From Gymnothorax reevesii (Eukaryota > Chordata > Actinopteri > Anguilliformes > Muraenidae), in the NCBI GenBank assembly GCA_029721435.1, contig CM056573.1:149565947-149629946 (forward strand): 64,000 bases of DNA, given 5' to 3'. The notes under the pieces are model-generated. The model did not search any database, was not told where the DNA came from, and worked only from the letters and a program-made list of their open reading frames with translations. Within the stretch, counting starts at the first letter, position 1; each line of letters starts with the position of its first letter. Both the position numbers and the translations under genes were made by a program. Positions 31,677-43,195 of this stretch are shown here, in pieces.

Positions 31677-34600
31677 AGTAGTATATACCAGGCCTATGAT
31701 AAAACCCTAGCGCATAAATCCACTGTATTTCAACGCCCTACTCATCCAAGATGCCAAAATTTCCCTAGCTATTCTCCGATTTTGTCTAAATTCCACATGC
31801 GCAGTTCATCACCATGGCAATGAATGCCGAAAAATCTCCGTCAAACCATATTTATCATTTCCTTACCACCGCTCTCATTTTCCTTCCTTACTGCTCTCTG
31901 GGAATGTTTACAGAAACTGAGGTACGTCATTGGCTGGGAACAGATCACGGGCAACTCGCAGCGGACTACAAACTGGACTATAAATGCAAAAGCACGACAT
32001 TTTCGACAATAAACCACGAATTTGATGTTTTCATTTGCATTCGTATACTCCGTAAGCTTATCTTGGCTCATAAAAGCCCGGCTCATAAAAGTTCGAATAA
32101 TGCCGGATTGTTTCCAATCCCTATAATTATAGGGATTTTACTTCCGACACCATAAGTTCAGCAGCGGTACTCCATACGAGAACAGATAAATACAGCCATA
32201 CGGCAAATATCGTAGAGGCAGCAGATACTTTGCAGTATGATGACTCAAATGGCTAGCCAACCATACAACTGTATATCAAGATAAGAACATTACGGTTTTC
32301 ATCGACTCAATGAAGATCAGTTCATAAATCATTTTATTAGCTAACTTTAAAGCAAGATGCGCCTGTCATCAAACAGCTTGAGACAGCCAGCAAGAAAAAT
32401 AATACAAATAGCGCTCCCTGGTTAACTTGCTAGCCATCACTGCAGCCAAAAAAGGATTTCATAGTTTGAATCTGGGAAGCTAAGACAGCTCCTGATACCA
32501 ACAAGCAGTGTTTACATGCGTTTCCCACAGCACAATCCACAACTTGCGAATGCAAATTGATTGATTTATCAGGGACATATTTGGGAGGAAAAATAGAGTA
32601 ATGTTAGTAATCATCTTCCTTGCTAACTCACCCTCCTGGCTTGCGTTGCCACTTCAGAGAATTGGACGAAGTAAAGCTAGTTGGCTCAAGGGGCCAGAAC
32701 TATTGGTTGAGAGAACGAACAATCCGGGCAAACCAAATTTTCTAAGGGATCAACTTATTTTCATTATATCATATTAGTGTAGTTTTAGGAATCACTGAAG
32801 ATTTAAAATGCAATTACCAAGCATGGTCCGGTAAATGAATTTGAAGCCTAATATTCTAGCTATAATTTTTCAGCAGGAAGCCGAAAACTCCACAAACTAC
32901 TCTCCTTGCATTGATGAACGTCCCCCGTTTTTCTTCACTCTTCCAGCGAATTAAGGAAGTACCGTCAGCGCCATTCATTTGCTGTTTGCGCTCTACTAGC
33001 TTAGCTTGTCATTCCTGTACATCGAGTACAGTGTCCTTTTCCCCCACTCGTGACGGCGCGTATCTGCAGTCACCAGCTGGACTACGCATGCCAAACGTTT
33101 AAATGGCAGTGATTATCAACTTGGCTTTATGGTTTGTGTTCAACTTAGGCACCATATAACTGGCAAAAAGACAAACGTTGTATTCGTACAGACATCACGC
33201 AGTGATGAAATTCCATGTATCATAGCAACGCAATTCCAGTATTTTAAATCTAAACAGACTTCGCGTCAGCAGTGTCTTGCCATCTAACGTTGTTAACTGA
33301 ATACAGCTGGCTAGTAATTTGGTCTCGTATCTTGTTAGTAGGTTCGATCATCGGAATTTTTTTTTCACTCAAACTCTGTTCTAGCCAATTTTCAGCCAAC
33401 AGCTGACTAGCTGAGCTAACGTCACTGCCCAGGTCAATTTAAAATGACTTTGTGTAATTGCACATTGTTATTTATCTTGTATTTGGATCACAGGCCAAGG
33501 AGGTGAGCATAAATTTATTTGAGAAGTTATCTAAAATAAGCCTTACTAGCCTATTAAGTGACGTTGTCGCACATAAACTTCACTCTTACGGCGACAATTC
33601 ATTATCCCGGACAGGTGTGCCAACTAAACCTTGAATTGTTGTAAGTTAACGATTTAGTAATAATGTCAGATAAACAGATTCACACAAGTAACGTAGGCTA
33701 GTTAGCTTGCTAATTCCTCAGCAGTGGTAGTCAAGTAACTCAGTCCTGGGACCCACTGAGTCCGCCGATTTTTGTTTGCTACCTGTGCAATCTAATAACT
33801 TTACGGAGGAGGCCTTAGCTGGCACAGTGTAAAGTAGGCCTACCAAGAGGATCCCAAGGACCGAGTGTCGGAACCACCTTTCAATAGCAGTGGTTTTCTT
33901 CGTCGTTCCTGGGGATCCACGGTGTATGCTGTTTTTTGTTGCTACCACAATTGTAATGGCAGGATTTTAACAATCTGTTAGTGTCTTAATTAGGCGTTTT
34001 TAATTACTCTCCTTTGCCAATTGTTACATAGAAACATCCATACATGCTATGAAGAATAAAATATTTTAGAAGATAGAAATTATATATGTACTGCAAGAAA
34101 TTTAAAGTAATATAACCTCTCAAGCATGTCAAATGAGACTCTTAGGAAATCGGTAAACCCCAAATTAGGGCGCTGGGCACAAGTATTTCGAGTTCTTTCA
34201 AAAAACTTTAGGTGAACTTACGTTGCAGATTAACATATCAACTACAAGTGAATGCATTTAAGACAAATAGCAGTTTGTTAAAATCCTGCTATTACAATTG
34301 TGGGTTGTGTTGGAACAAAAACCATACAGTTCCCAGAAGCGATGTTGAAGACCAGTGATTTTGAGTAGGTGGGGCATCAAATTTGTTTGTAATTAGCTAG
34401 CTAGGTGCGGATCAAGAATAAGACTTTTTATTTAGCCTATATTTGCTAGATAAGGCTGAATATGGGTCAGACCCAAAACCTCTGCTTAGCGTTATGGACA
34501 GAATTTGGAGAAATGGAGTCCCATCTAAAATGGTGTGAAAATTTGGTGGGGTATGAATGATTGATACAAGTTGGGATGCCTCTGCTGTATAACCAAAAAT

Positions 34601-35131
34601 AATCAATGAGGTTGTTTAAAAATCTGTCTGAATATGCCAAGTTGGTATGATTTATGGATGGAATCAGAAAATTATCAATTCCCACCACCCTCTGCAGTGA
34701 TTAAACAGTGCACCTTAATTAACGGGAAAGCAAGTATGTTTCTTAACAGAGGCTAAATTGTGATTCTCTTGGACATTGACAGGATTTGGATCTAACCCAT
34801 GTAGGCATCAAGGTGACTCGTCAAACTCATGTTCTTTTGTGGAGTGAATGAGCTAATTTACTCAGGATAATTAGTGGCAAAAAAAAGGCTGGTTCTCCAG
34901 GACTGAAACAGCTCACCCCTATTCTCAAACACTGCTCTCAAACTTCTTATTGTTGAGAATGCCAGACCTGAGTAGAAATTGTTTGCCACAGCAGTGAAAT
35001 TATATTAAAAAAAAAAAAAAATGTTTATTTCAAAAAATAAATTTTAGCTTTTTTGTTAGCGTATAATATTTTTTAAGGCGCAAAGTAAAAATAATTTTCA
35101 AAGTTTCTAGCCCGGTCTTGGACGTTTAGCT
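31677..35131. other. Unassigned 3.4-kb stretch between the two host genes
   Basis: No open frame with family resemblance, no paired repeats and no clear transposon termini were found. A TATAAA sits at 31979-31984 near several AATAAA-like and CATAAAAG repeats, but nothing links it to a transcript. Distal promoters or 5' UTR exons of prr19 could lie here; that is a guess. Confidence 0.25.
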
Positions 35132-35239
35132 CAGCGTTTCCCAATCCTGCTCCATGAGGACTCCTGCCCTGCCTTTTTTGATATCTCCCTGATTTATCAC
35201 ACTTGATTTTGCTGATTAGCTCATGAGTACAGTACTTAA

Positions 35240-36819
35240 AGGAACAGTCCACCGTACTTTCATAATGAAATATGTTCTTCAATGAAATGAGATGAGATGA
35301 TACGTACCTCTCCGAGCTTTGAACGACCTCCCAGTCAGCCAGACGCGCTGCCACTCCTGTTAGCATTTGTAGCTAGACTCAGTGTGGGCAACGGTATTTT
35401 TTGGGGCTGTAGTTAGATGCGACCAAAGTCTTCCACGTTTTTCCTGTTTACATAGGTGTATATGACCAGTGACATGAGTTCGGGTTCGGGTACGCAAATC
35501 CAAACGTGGCTTTTTCTATGCTGTGGGAAGTGCGTACTATAATGACAGGCGTTGTAACACCTTCTGTGCACTTCGACAGCGCATTGATACCTTCACTTCT
35601 GATTTATTTTCTCTCCCACCACCCCCCCTACTTCCGTAAATACAACCAACGTGACTGCACTGCACTACTTGGTACACAGTCAGGAAGCCAGAGCTTGCAG
35701 AAAATTATAAAAGAAAATACTCAAGTGTGGTACTATGGAACATTTTCAAATGGAGGACATAGATGCCGACGACTGGCTTGTGGCGGAGCCGGAGCCATAT
35801 CTATTTGAACCGGAATATACCGAGGAGCAGCTAGCCGAAATGGACCGTGAGAGGGAAGAAGAAACGGACGAAGATGAATCGGATGGAGCCATGGTGAGGA
35901 CACGGGCAAACAGGTTTCAGAGAGCACTTACTCTGAGGATAGCTGGCCATCAGGACCACTAGGCGTGTGCCGTTTCCTCCAATTGATTTTGTCACGTCTG
36001 AAGAAAAGGTCCACAACTGACGGGTGAATCATCGCTGCAAACGCATCTGTTGCCATGACACAATTCGCAGGGTCTTCCAATTGTACCAATGGTAGCACCT
36101 GGTCCCATTCAGCACAGCACAGACTTTCTACTTCAGTAGGCATCTGTTTACAGCACACTTGCACCACCAGGTGCTGTTTGCCCGTGTCCTCACCATGGCT
36201 CCATCCGATTCATCTTCGTCCGTTTCTTCTTCCCTCTCACGGTCCATTTCGGCTAGCTCCGCCTCGGTATATTCTGGTTCAAATAGATATGGCTCCAGCT
36301 CTGCCACAAGCCAGTCGTCGGCATCTATGTCCTCCATTTGAAAATGTTCCATAGTACCACACTTGAGTATTTTCTTTTATAATTTTCAGCAAGCTCTGGC
36401 TTCCTGACTGTGTATTAAGTAGTGCAGTGCAGTCACGTTGGTTGTATTTACGGAAGTGCGTATCAATGGTATCAATGCGCTGTCGAAGCGCACAGAAGGT
36501 GTTACTACGCCTGTCATTATAGTACGCACTTCCCACAGCATAGAAAAAGCCACGTTTGGATTTGCGTACCGGAACCCGAACTCATGTCACTGGTCATATA
36601 AACCTATGTAAACAGGAAAAACGTGGAAGACTTTGGTCGTATCTAACTACAGCCCCGAAAAATACCGTTGCCCACACTGAGTCTAGCTACAAATGCTAAC
36701 AGGAGTGGCAGCGCATCTGGCTGACTGGGTGGTCGCTCAAAGCTCGGAGAGGTACGTATCATCTCGTCTCATTTCATTGAAGAACATATTTCATTATGAC
36801 AGTATGGTGGACTGTTCCT
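35240..36819. mobile_element. Foldback DNA transposon with TTAA duplication and 0.65-kb arms
   Basis: TTAA lies at both edges (35236-35239 and 36820-36823). The ends are AGGAACAGTCCACC and its exact inverse. The left arm (35240-35913, about 674 bp) and the right arm (36174-36819, about 646 bp) are inverted copies with few differences, around a 260-bp unique centre. Both arms contain the start of the same acidic protein frame. TTAA duplication fits Kolobok or piggyBac types, but no transposase is present. The element could form a very long hairpin RNA. Confidence 0.85.
35928..36352 (-). pseudogene. P2X7 ballast-domain-like ORF inside the foldback element
   Basis: From 36352 the minus strand encodes an acidic N-terminus (EDIDADDWLV, PYLFEPEYTE, a run of E and D, then MVRTRAN and TWWCKC). 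After a frameshift near 36150 it continues CCKQMPTEVESLCCAEW and CVMATDAF (to 35928). The cysteine pattern WCxC, CxxMPTExExxCC matches the zinc-binding intracellular ballast domain of P2X7 receptors and the numerous P2X7-like fish proteins. The domain is cut short where the left arm begins. The left arm repeats the N-terminal part on the plus strand (35735-35913). There are no channel-forming membrane segments. Confidence 0.75.
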
Positions 36820-36866
36820 TTAATGAGCTGAAATGTGCAGGGGTACTTCAGGAGCAGCATGAATTT

Positions 36867-39800
36867 TGTAGAATTTTCACTAGCTGGTCATTTTTGGAAT
36901 TATTTATTTTCCAGGTTTATTGAGATTATTTCCCCTCTTTAAACATGTTAAGACAAACTGGCAGTGTGCTCGAAATAAATTAAAAGCTCAGTGTTCACAT
37001 TATGTATATTTTACAGTCTTTCATGAAATGGCACCAAGATGGAGCTAAATCATTATGATGCTAATTTCTTGAAAAATCAGTGCTTGCAAAATGTTTTCCA
37101 AGAGTTTGACCCAAAAGTTACCCAGAAAAGGTCTGTGAGTCATATTTTTACATCTTTGAATCTTTGTTCATAACTTTTTGAGTTATCCTGTTCGCGGACA
37201 GACAAACATGGGTGAAAACATAACCTATTTGGTGAAGGCAATGACATGGCTGGTCATTCTATCAATTAGTCTCAGCACCTGAGAAAACCCCTGATTTGTT
37301 GCTCATTAAGCAACACTAAACTGCCTCAGGTTTAGCGTAATTAATTTATTACCTTCGCCAAACGAAGTTGGCAGCAGATCATGTGATCGGTGCCATTTTT
37401 TTTTGTCTGTTTGTTTGTGAACAAGATAACACAAAAAGTAATGAACAGATATCTCTGAAATTGTGCGGGTGGGTCGCTATTACATCAGGGATGGACCCTA
37501 TTGATTTTTACTGCGATCAGTCGAACAATATGGCCACCGCAGTAGCAATCTTCAAATCCCATGACATGCGACAACTGAACTTTGCTCCCACTCACTAAGA
37601 TTTGGACTGTGCTGCCTTGGCTGAGGTTTACTCTCTAGGAGTTCCTCTAGTTGCTGAGTTCATTCACTTCAAGCAATATATTGATCTTTTCAGTGGTAAT
37701 TATGAAACAACAGAAGTTTTGCTTATATTTCTGCCATCTAATCGTGGATGTAATTTCTTGCACCAAATGCACAACTGCAATGCACAGTAGGCAAATATGC
37801 ACCTTTGGAGTTATCATCATCATGGACTCACTCCCTCAGCCCTTCAAGGGTCAGTCTCTCCAAGGTAACTTGAGTTTTTCAGTGGAACGGCACTTATGAT
37901 GGCAACGGGCATTCCCCTGAAGACAAGGACACGGGAAGTCAACAAGGGCACATTGAACGACTTTAAACGAAGCCTGTGAGTTAAGGAGTCCCACCACAAG
38001 CCATGAGCCCTTAGGGACTGAATGATGTCAGCTAGCGAGTGCTTGAGTGTCAAAGGCTCCAAGGGATCAGAGTGTTATTTGTAGGGATGGGTCAGCACCT
38101 CACTATACATCATCTTGCCTTGACGACTCTATTCATGTTCTGCATCATTGGGGGTTTGGAACTTTTTATACATTATTTAGTATCTTTGTGGCCAAAGAGG
38201 CGCATTGGGGACCAACTCCCTGATTTGAACATCCTCCAGACTCCTGCCTAAGAGAGTAGATGATAGATCATTGTCAAATAAGCAATTTACTCGTTTTGTC
38301 ATGATAGCACCATTAAGCAAAAAATTAAATGGTTGATGAAAAAACTTGGTTTGTTTTGTATATGTGCAAATTCCTCTTGATTTTTTTTGTATATTGTGTT
38401 TCTTCTTGTTACAGTTCTTGCACTCTGCATATTCTGTGTTTGCTTACTGTATTTTCACGATTTTGAACCCCCCTAATAACCCTGTGTTTCAGTTTTACAA
38501 CTTTAGAAACTGCTCAAATTCCATGAGTTGGCAGATTAGGATTGGGCCTAAGGCTGCATCTGAATTCTTGACAGAGCAAGGAACTTTATCTATGGACGTG
38601 AATGGATAAGGGTTTGGCTGGTTGCCTTGAGGAGGAGGGGATTGTCTTTCATAAATGAAAGGAACGAATTGGCTCATTTGTTGCTTCCTTGAGGAAAATA
38701 TGCTGAACCAGCCTTGGAAGAGAGGAAAGATTGTATGGACCATAATCATTTGCAATTGTAGTGGCTGGAGACATTATTCATGTCCCCTATTGCAAAGGTT
38801 GTCTTGGCCCCTCGTCTGTCTTTGCCTTTGAGCTCATGATGTACTGAAGGAAAGAACATCCAATTTTTCTTAGCTATGTCCTGAAGTTCCTTTGAACTCT
38901 CCCAGAAACTTTGATGCCTAACCTTGATGCTAACATTAAGCCTTAGCAAGCAAATATCTTCACCATTAAACAAGTGTCATATGTCATATTATGTGATAAT
39001 TTCAAACAAATAAGATCCCTCAAACTGAGGCAATTAGCTATTTTACTCAGGATAACTGGAGGAGGTGGGGGGGGGACAAACTAACGGAAAAAAAACTTCC
39101 CTGCCGCTAGCAGAACTATGATAGATCTGCTGATCTGAATTGATTATTTTGTGTTTACTCACAAATCAAGGTTTTGTTGGCACATTTGTCTAGAACAGAA
39201 TTTTACAACTTCAGCTCACTAGTTAAAGTAAGCTGTATAGCTTATGCTGTTGCTGTACTTTGAGTCTAATTGTGTGCTTGTTTCAGGGATGTAGCATACT
39301 CTATTCTCATTTCTTTTTCTTCTGCCTAAATTTGGCTCACTAACATCACCTACATCGTTTAAGCTATTGATACCGTCCAAACTTTAAAATATTTAGCTTG
39401 TTCTGTATTATTATGTTGCACATGGACAGATTTTTGATTTTTTTTTTTTGTTTTGTTTGTTTGTTTGCTTTTGAGATATTTAATTTTCAATGTAATTTTT
39501 TGGGTTCAATTGAATCAAGCCATTTTTGTGCTGATTCAGTAGATTTGGCACAGCGGAGTAGCAATTCGTCTTCACTGCGAGCTAGTGACTCAATTGACCT
39601 TGAATCCCAACAAATGTGTATAGGTGAGCAATGCTAGCGGTGCATAATGGGAGAAATTAGCATCACGATAATATTTACAGTCAAGCCATATACTAGCTAA
39701 CAGTTAGGCCTTGACCTGCCTAGTCTTGATTTTTTTTTCCAGAGTCAATGAAGGAGACAAGCTGATAGGAACAAATTGAGTTCAGTTTGGGAGAATAGTG

Positions 39801-39979
39801 CAGCCATTGCCAATACATTGAATGTTAGGTAACGGCTGCTACAATGCTCATGCTAGCCATGGATCAAATTTTTAAGACTAACTGCCGTCCTTGCTAAGCT
39901 AGCAGACATAACTTTTCCATACTCATTGAGTAGTTTAATGGTTAATGTTTGCTAGCTATTGATTACAGTGATGGCAATT
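36867..39979. other. Unassigned stretch with one fish interspersed repeat
   Basis: At about 37350-37500 is a repeat beginning TTACCTTCGCCAAACGAAG and containing GTGAACAAGATAACACAAAA, of a kind common in fish genomes. No gene, terminal repeat or SINE was recognised in the rest. Confidence 0.3.
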
Positions 39980-40200
39980 TCAATGCTTCGACCTGTTTTG
40001 AACACGTTCTGTGCACTGTGCGTTCGCTAGCTAATAATTGCAAAGGAATAAAAAGGAGCCATGAATAATATTACAAGATGTATTGATGATATCTTGTAGC
40101 TTGTTATTATTAGCTAGTTAATTGGTCAACCCACAGTGCACAGAAATGAACAGAGAGCCGTGAATAGTAGCATTTCACTACTTGGCCAGGTCAGTATGGT
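39980..40200. repeat. MITE-like repeat, related to 61147-61425
   Basis: It shares TTCTGTGCACTG, AGCTTGTTATTATTAGCTAG, CACAGAAATGAA and ATTTCACTACTT with the copy in prr19 intron 2. The shared outer blocks are inverted with respect to each other within the 61-kb copy. Confidence 0.5.
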
Positions 40201-40348
40201 AAAGTTTGGGACTGGCAGAGATGCTGACCATGAGCTTTAAGCAACAACAGCTGCTGCAGTCAGCTAATGTGGCCTGCCATGTCTGCTCAGCTATACAGCT
40301 AATTTTTCAGCATGCAGTGCATTGACCTAGATACGCACAGAGATAGAT

Positions 40349-40664
40349 AAGATATAAGATATGCTTTATTGAACCACGTGGGGTAATTTGTCCTCTGCAT
40401 TTGACCCATCCTATAGTTAGGAGCAGTGGGCAGCCACAGAGCAGCGCCCGGGGACCAACTCCAGTTCTAAAGCCAGTTCCTTGGCCAGGGGTACTGATTG
40501 GAGTGTTCCTATGAAACATGTTTTTGTGGGTGGGGGAGTACCCGGAGGAAACCCACGCGGACACAGGGAGAACATGCAAACTCCACACAGAAAGGCCCCA
40601 GGCCGGATTCGAACCCACAACCTTCTTGCTGTGAGGCAGCAGTGCTAACCACTGTGCCACCGAG
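40349..40664 (-). mobile_element. tRNA-derived SINE, second copy
   Basis: Minus-strand copy of the SINE at 22050-22345: A box region CACAGTGGTTAGC, B box GGGTTCGAATCC and the CAATAAAGCATATCTT end followed by a short ATATCTTATATCTT tail. Confidence 0.85.
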
Positions 40665-40904
40665 CAATTTTTTAACATTTCTTTAGCAATTTCATTAGCC
40701 TGTGAGTTTCCAAACACCTTTATTTTATTAGCAAATATCAGCTTTTCACACTGAAGCAAGTACACATTTTCTTCAGATTTAGGCTTTTCTAGTTATCTTA
40801 ATATCAGGCCTATTATTTATTAGTATCATTTAATGTTCATGCATTGTTGCTGGTTAACCTGTCTTACAACATGAAGCTCATTTGATGTTGGTTTTATTCT
40901 AGAT

Positions 40905-41116
40905 ATATTTGTGCTCAAAGGTTTGCATACCCATGGCTAAATTTGTAGAATAGGTTACATTTTTTGAAAGAAAACACGAATGTCAAGGCAAAACACTATT
41001 CTTTTATTTCCTTTTTGATTAATATCCAAGTGCAGGTCATGCAGAGTGGCAAAATCATCAAATTGAAAGAAATTAAATAATCCCTGTTCAAAAGTGTGCA
41101 TACCCTTAGTTCTTAA
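40905..41116 (+). mobile_element. Tc1-like transposon, left end only
   Basis: It begins TTTGTGCTCAAAGGTTTGCA and ends with the inner repeat TGTTCAAAAGTGTGCATACC and TTAGTTCTTAA. This is the terminal organisation of a fish Tc1 family with two inverted subterminal motifs. The sequence breaks off at 41116. A matching opposite end is at 55089-55350. Confidence 0.65.
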
Positions 41117-41931
41117 CCCTATCTAGACCGGGCTTTTTGGGGCTTCCTGGGTCCGGGGGGGGGTGGGGGGGGGGCGTCACCATAGATATATATACGAAAG
41201 TGAAGCACCCGGCCGCCATATTGATACATCCAACTTCTTCATGAAAATGAATGGTTTCCTATGAGGCCAATTTCCAATAAGTCGATACAAGCGAGAAAAT
41301 GCCGAGATGAGCGGCTGCCTTTTGCAGCAATATTTATTTGAAGAGCTGTAATAAAACGTTTCATGCGTAAGTTAACGTATAAACGCAAAGTTGTCACTTT
41401 AAAAGTGAAAAATCGCGTTTCGTGCTAGCTAGCTAATTAGCCGTCCCATTGACTTAAACAGACCGCTGACTGAAAGCGAACGCTAGTGACCGATAACGGT
41501 CGCCAGCGAGCTACCTTGGCGTCACAGGGACTGCATTGACTTGGTGGTAAATAAATTAGAAAGGTGGCTAACAAGCTAGCTAGCTACTTGTAATTGACAT
41601 TCAACGACAATACTTCTCACCCGCATAATATTTAAAACAGGGCACATGTTGCTTTGTCTGTTTCATACAGAGCTCCAAAAGACAAGGAGGGGAGAAAGGC
41701 TTCACTAGCGCTTCCTTTTATCAACGTTGGCATTAAATCGGGTGATTTCAAATAGTCAACCAGGGTACAATGAAGTGAGGAAACCAGAGTGTAATTTGAT
41801 AGAAACGTCGATGAATGTCCGTATACGCTAACTTCCAAGCAATTATCTTATCAGAGGTAAAACCCTCGGTTGCGTTAACATCACGTCTCTGTGCACTTTA
41901 ACGTTAACAGCGAGTCACATTTCGATCTTCG

Positions 41932-42146
41932 TGTAGCGGTCTCGCTACTGAAGGACTGAGACTGAGGCAGGAATGGTGGTTCTCGCATCGCTCCAGCTCA
42001 CACAACATTTTCAACAACATTAACATTGCTGGCAACTCAGCCCTCTTATACCCCCCACCCCGGACCCCAGGAGCAGCCAATAGAAATGCTCCGCTATTTT
42101 CTAAGTTTAACTTAAGAGGCAACACAAACTGGGGCAGATCGCCACA
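41932..42146 (-). repeat. 3' LTR of the Gypsy element (215 bp)
   Basis: On the minus strand it begins TGTGGCGATCTGCCCC and ends CGCTACA, giving the TG...CA borders of an LTR. It is preceded by a purine-rich tract and followed by the target duplication. Confidence 0.8.
42045..42052 (-). promoter_or_regulatory. TATA box in the Gypsy LTR
   Basis: The minus strand reads GGGTATAAGAGGGC within the LTR, in a position suited to the retroelement promoter. Confidence 0.5.
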
Positions 42147-42161
42147 TTGCCCCCACCTAAG
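42147..42161 (-). other. Polypurine tract of the Gypsy element
   Basis: TTAGGTGGGGGCAA lies directly before the TG of the 3' LTR on the minus strand; such a tract primes plus-strand DNA synthesis in LTR elements. Confidence 0.65.
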
Positions 42162-43195
42162 GGGTCACTGTCCCCGACGACCCCGCCGCATCCATTTCCC
42201 TCCCCAACAACAACAACAACAACAACAACAACAAAAGAAAAAGAAAAACATTACCCCACAACGAAGTCCCCAAAATGGGGGGGGGGGCGAACACTAGGTC
42301 GACGGGTGTTCGGAGCTCGCGCCCTAGCATCAGTGCAGCAGGAGTGCAGAGGCTGGATTCCTGCAAGGCTGAGCGATACGCTCACAGCACCAGCGGTACA
42401 TGCTGGTCCCAGTCCCATTGCTGTTGGCTTGCTAGAGTTGCTAGTTGGGTGGCGAGTGTCCGGTTGAAGCGCTCTACTAATCCATCACTCTGAGGGTGAA
42501 GGGGAGTGGTGCGAGTTTTCACAATGCCCTGGCGTTTGCAGACAGCGGCCATTACCTTTGCTTCGAAGTTCCGCCCCTGGTCACTGTGCAGCTCCCCTGG
42601 GACTCCGAACCGGGTGAAAATTTCTTCCACCAGGCGGCTGGCCACCGTCAGGAATAGCGTACGCCTCGGGCCACTTGGTGAAATAATCCATCGCCACTAG
42701 GACGTACCGGTTGCCAGACTCAGTGGTGGGGAATGGCCCCAGGACATCGACACCCACTCTCTCCATGGGCGCCCCCACGACGTAGCGCTGCAGCGGGGCG
42801 TGTGAAGTCTCGCCAGGACCCTTGAGGGCCGTGCAGGTATCGCAGCAGTGAACGTGAAGCTCAACGTTTCGGCGGCAGCTTGGCCAATAGAAATGCTGCC
42901 GGAGTCGATGCAGGGTCTTGTTGACCCCAAAATGGCCCGCCCCCACCGAGCCGTGCACCAGTCCAAGGATTTGAGAGCGTAATGAGTGAGGCACTAGTAG
43001 ACGCAGCAGGTCGTTGCCCCGGCCAGGAGCCCGCCACCGCTGATACGCCAGCCCGTCTTGCAGCTCCAGGCTCCCTCGTTGCCCCCAGTACGCCTTAAGC
43101 TCCAGCCCCCCAGCCGAGACCTCCGGCCTGGTCGGAAATGCGCCAGCCTCCAGCCAGCCCCTCACCTGTTGCAGAACAGTATCAGCCTCTTGCAC
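42157..43195 (-). pseudogene. Gypsy integrase, frameshifted and 3'-truncated
   Basis: From 43195 down: an HHCC-type zinc-binding region (GHFGVNKTLHRLRQHFYWP, CDTCTALKG), then the catalytic core with VGVDVLGPFPTTESGNRYVL (first Asp), a frame change near 42640, GELHSDQGRNFEAKV (second Asp) and SDGLVERFNRTL (Glu). The core ends with MLGRELRTPVDLVF near 42310. The usual C-terminal region is deleted and replaced by a (CAA)n microsatellite at about 42207-42235. Confidence 0.88.

Larger units (their letters stand above)
35132..36866. mobile_element. MITE-like repeat split by the TTAA foldback element
   Basis: The left flank starts CAGCGTTTCCCAATCCTG and contains CTGATTAGCTCATGAGTA; the right flank (36824-36866) continues TGAGCTGAAATGTGCAGGGG and an inverted AGGAGCAG block. 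Joined, the flanks look like one short fish repeat with a hAT-like CAGCGTTTCCC end, into which the 1.6-kb foldback element inserted at TTAA. The right terminus is degraded. Confidence 0.55.

Noticed and set aside
31979..31984. TATAAA as a host gene promoter
   Set aside because: No transcript, start codon or gene follows in either direction within a plausible distance.
36159..36341. Serine-rich plus-strand frame in the foldback right arm
   Set aside because: It is the antisense of the acidic ballast-like ORF (Glu/Asp codons read as Ser).
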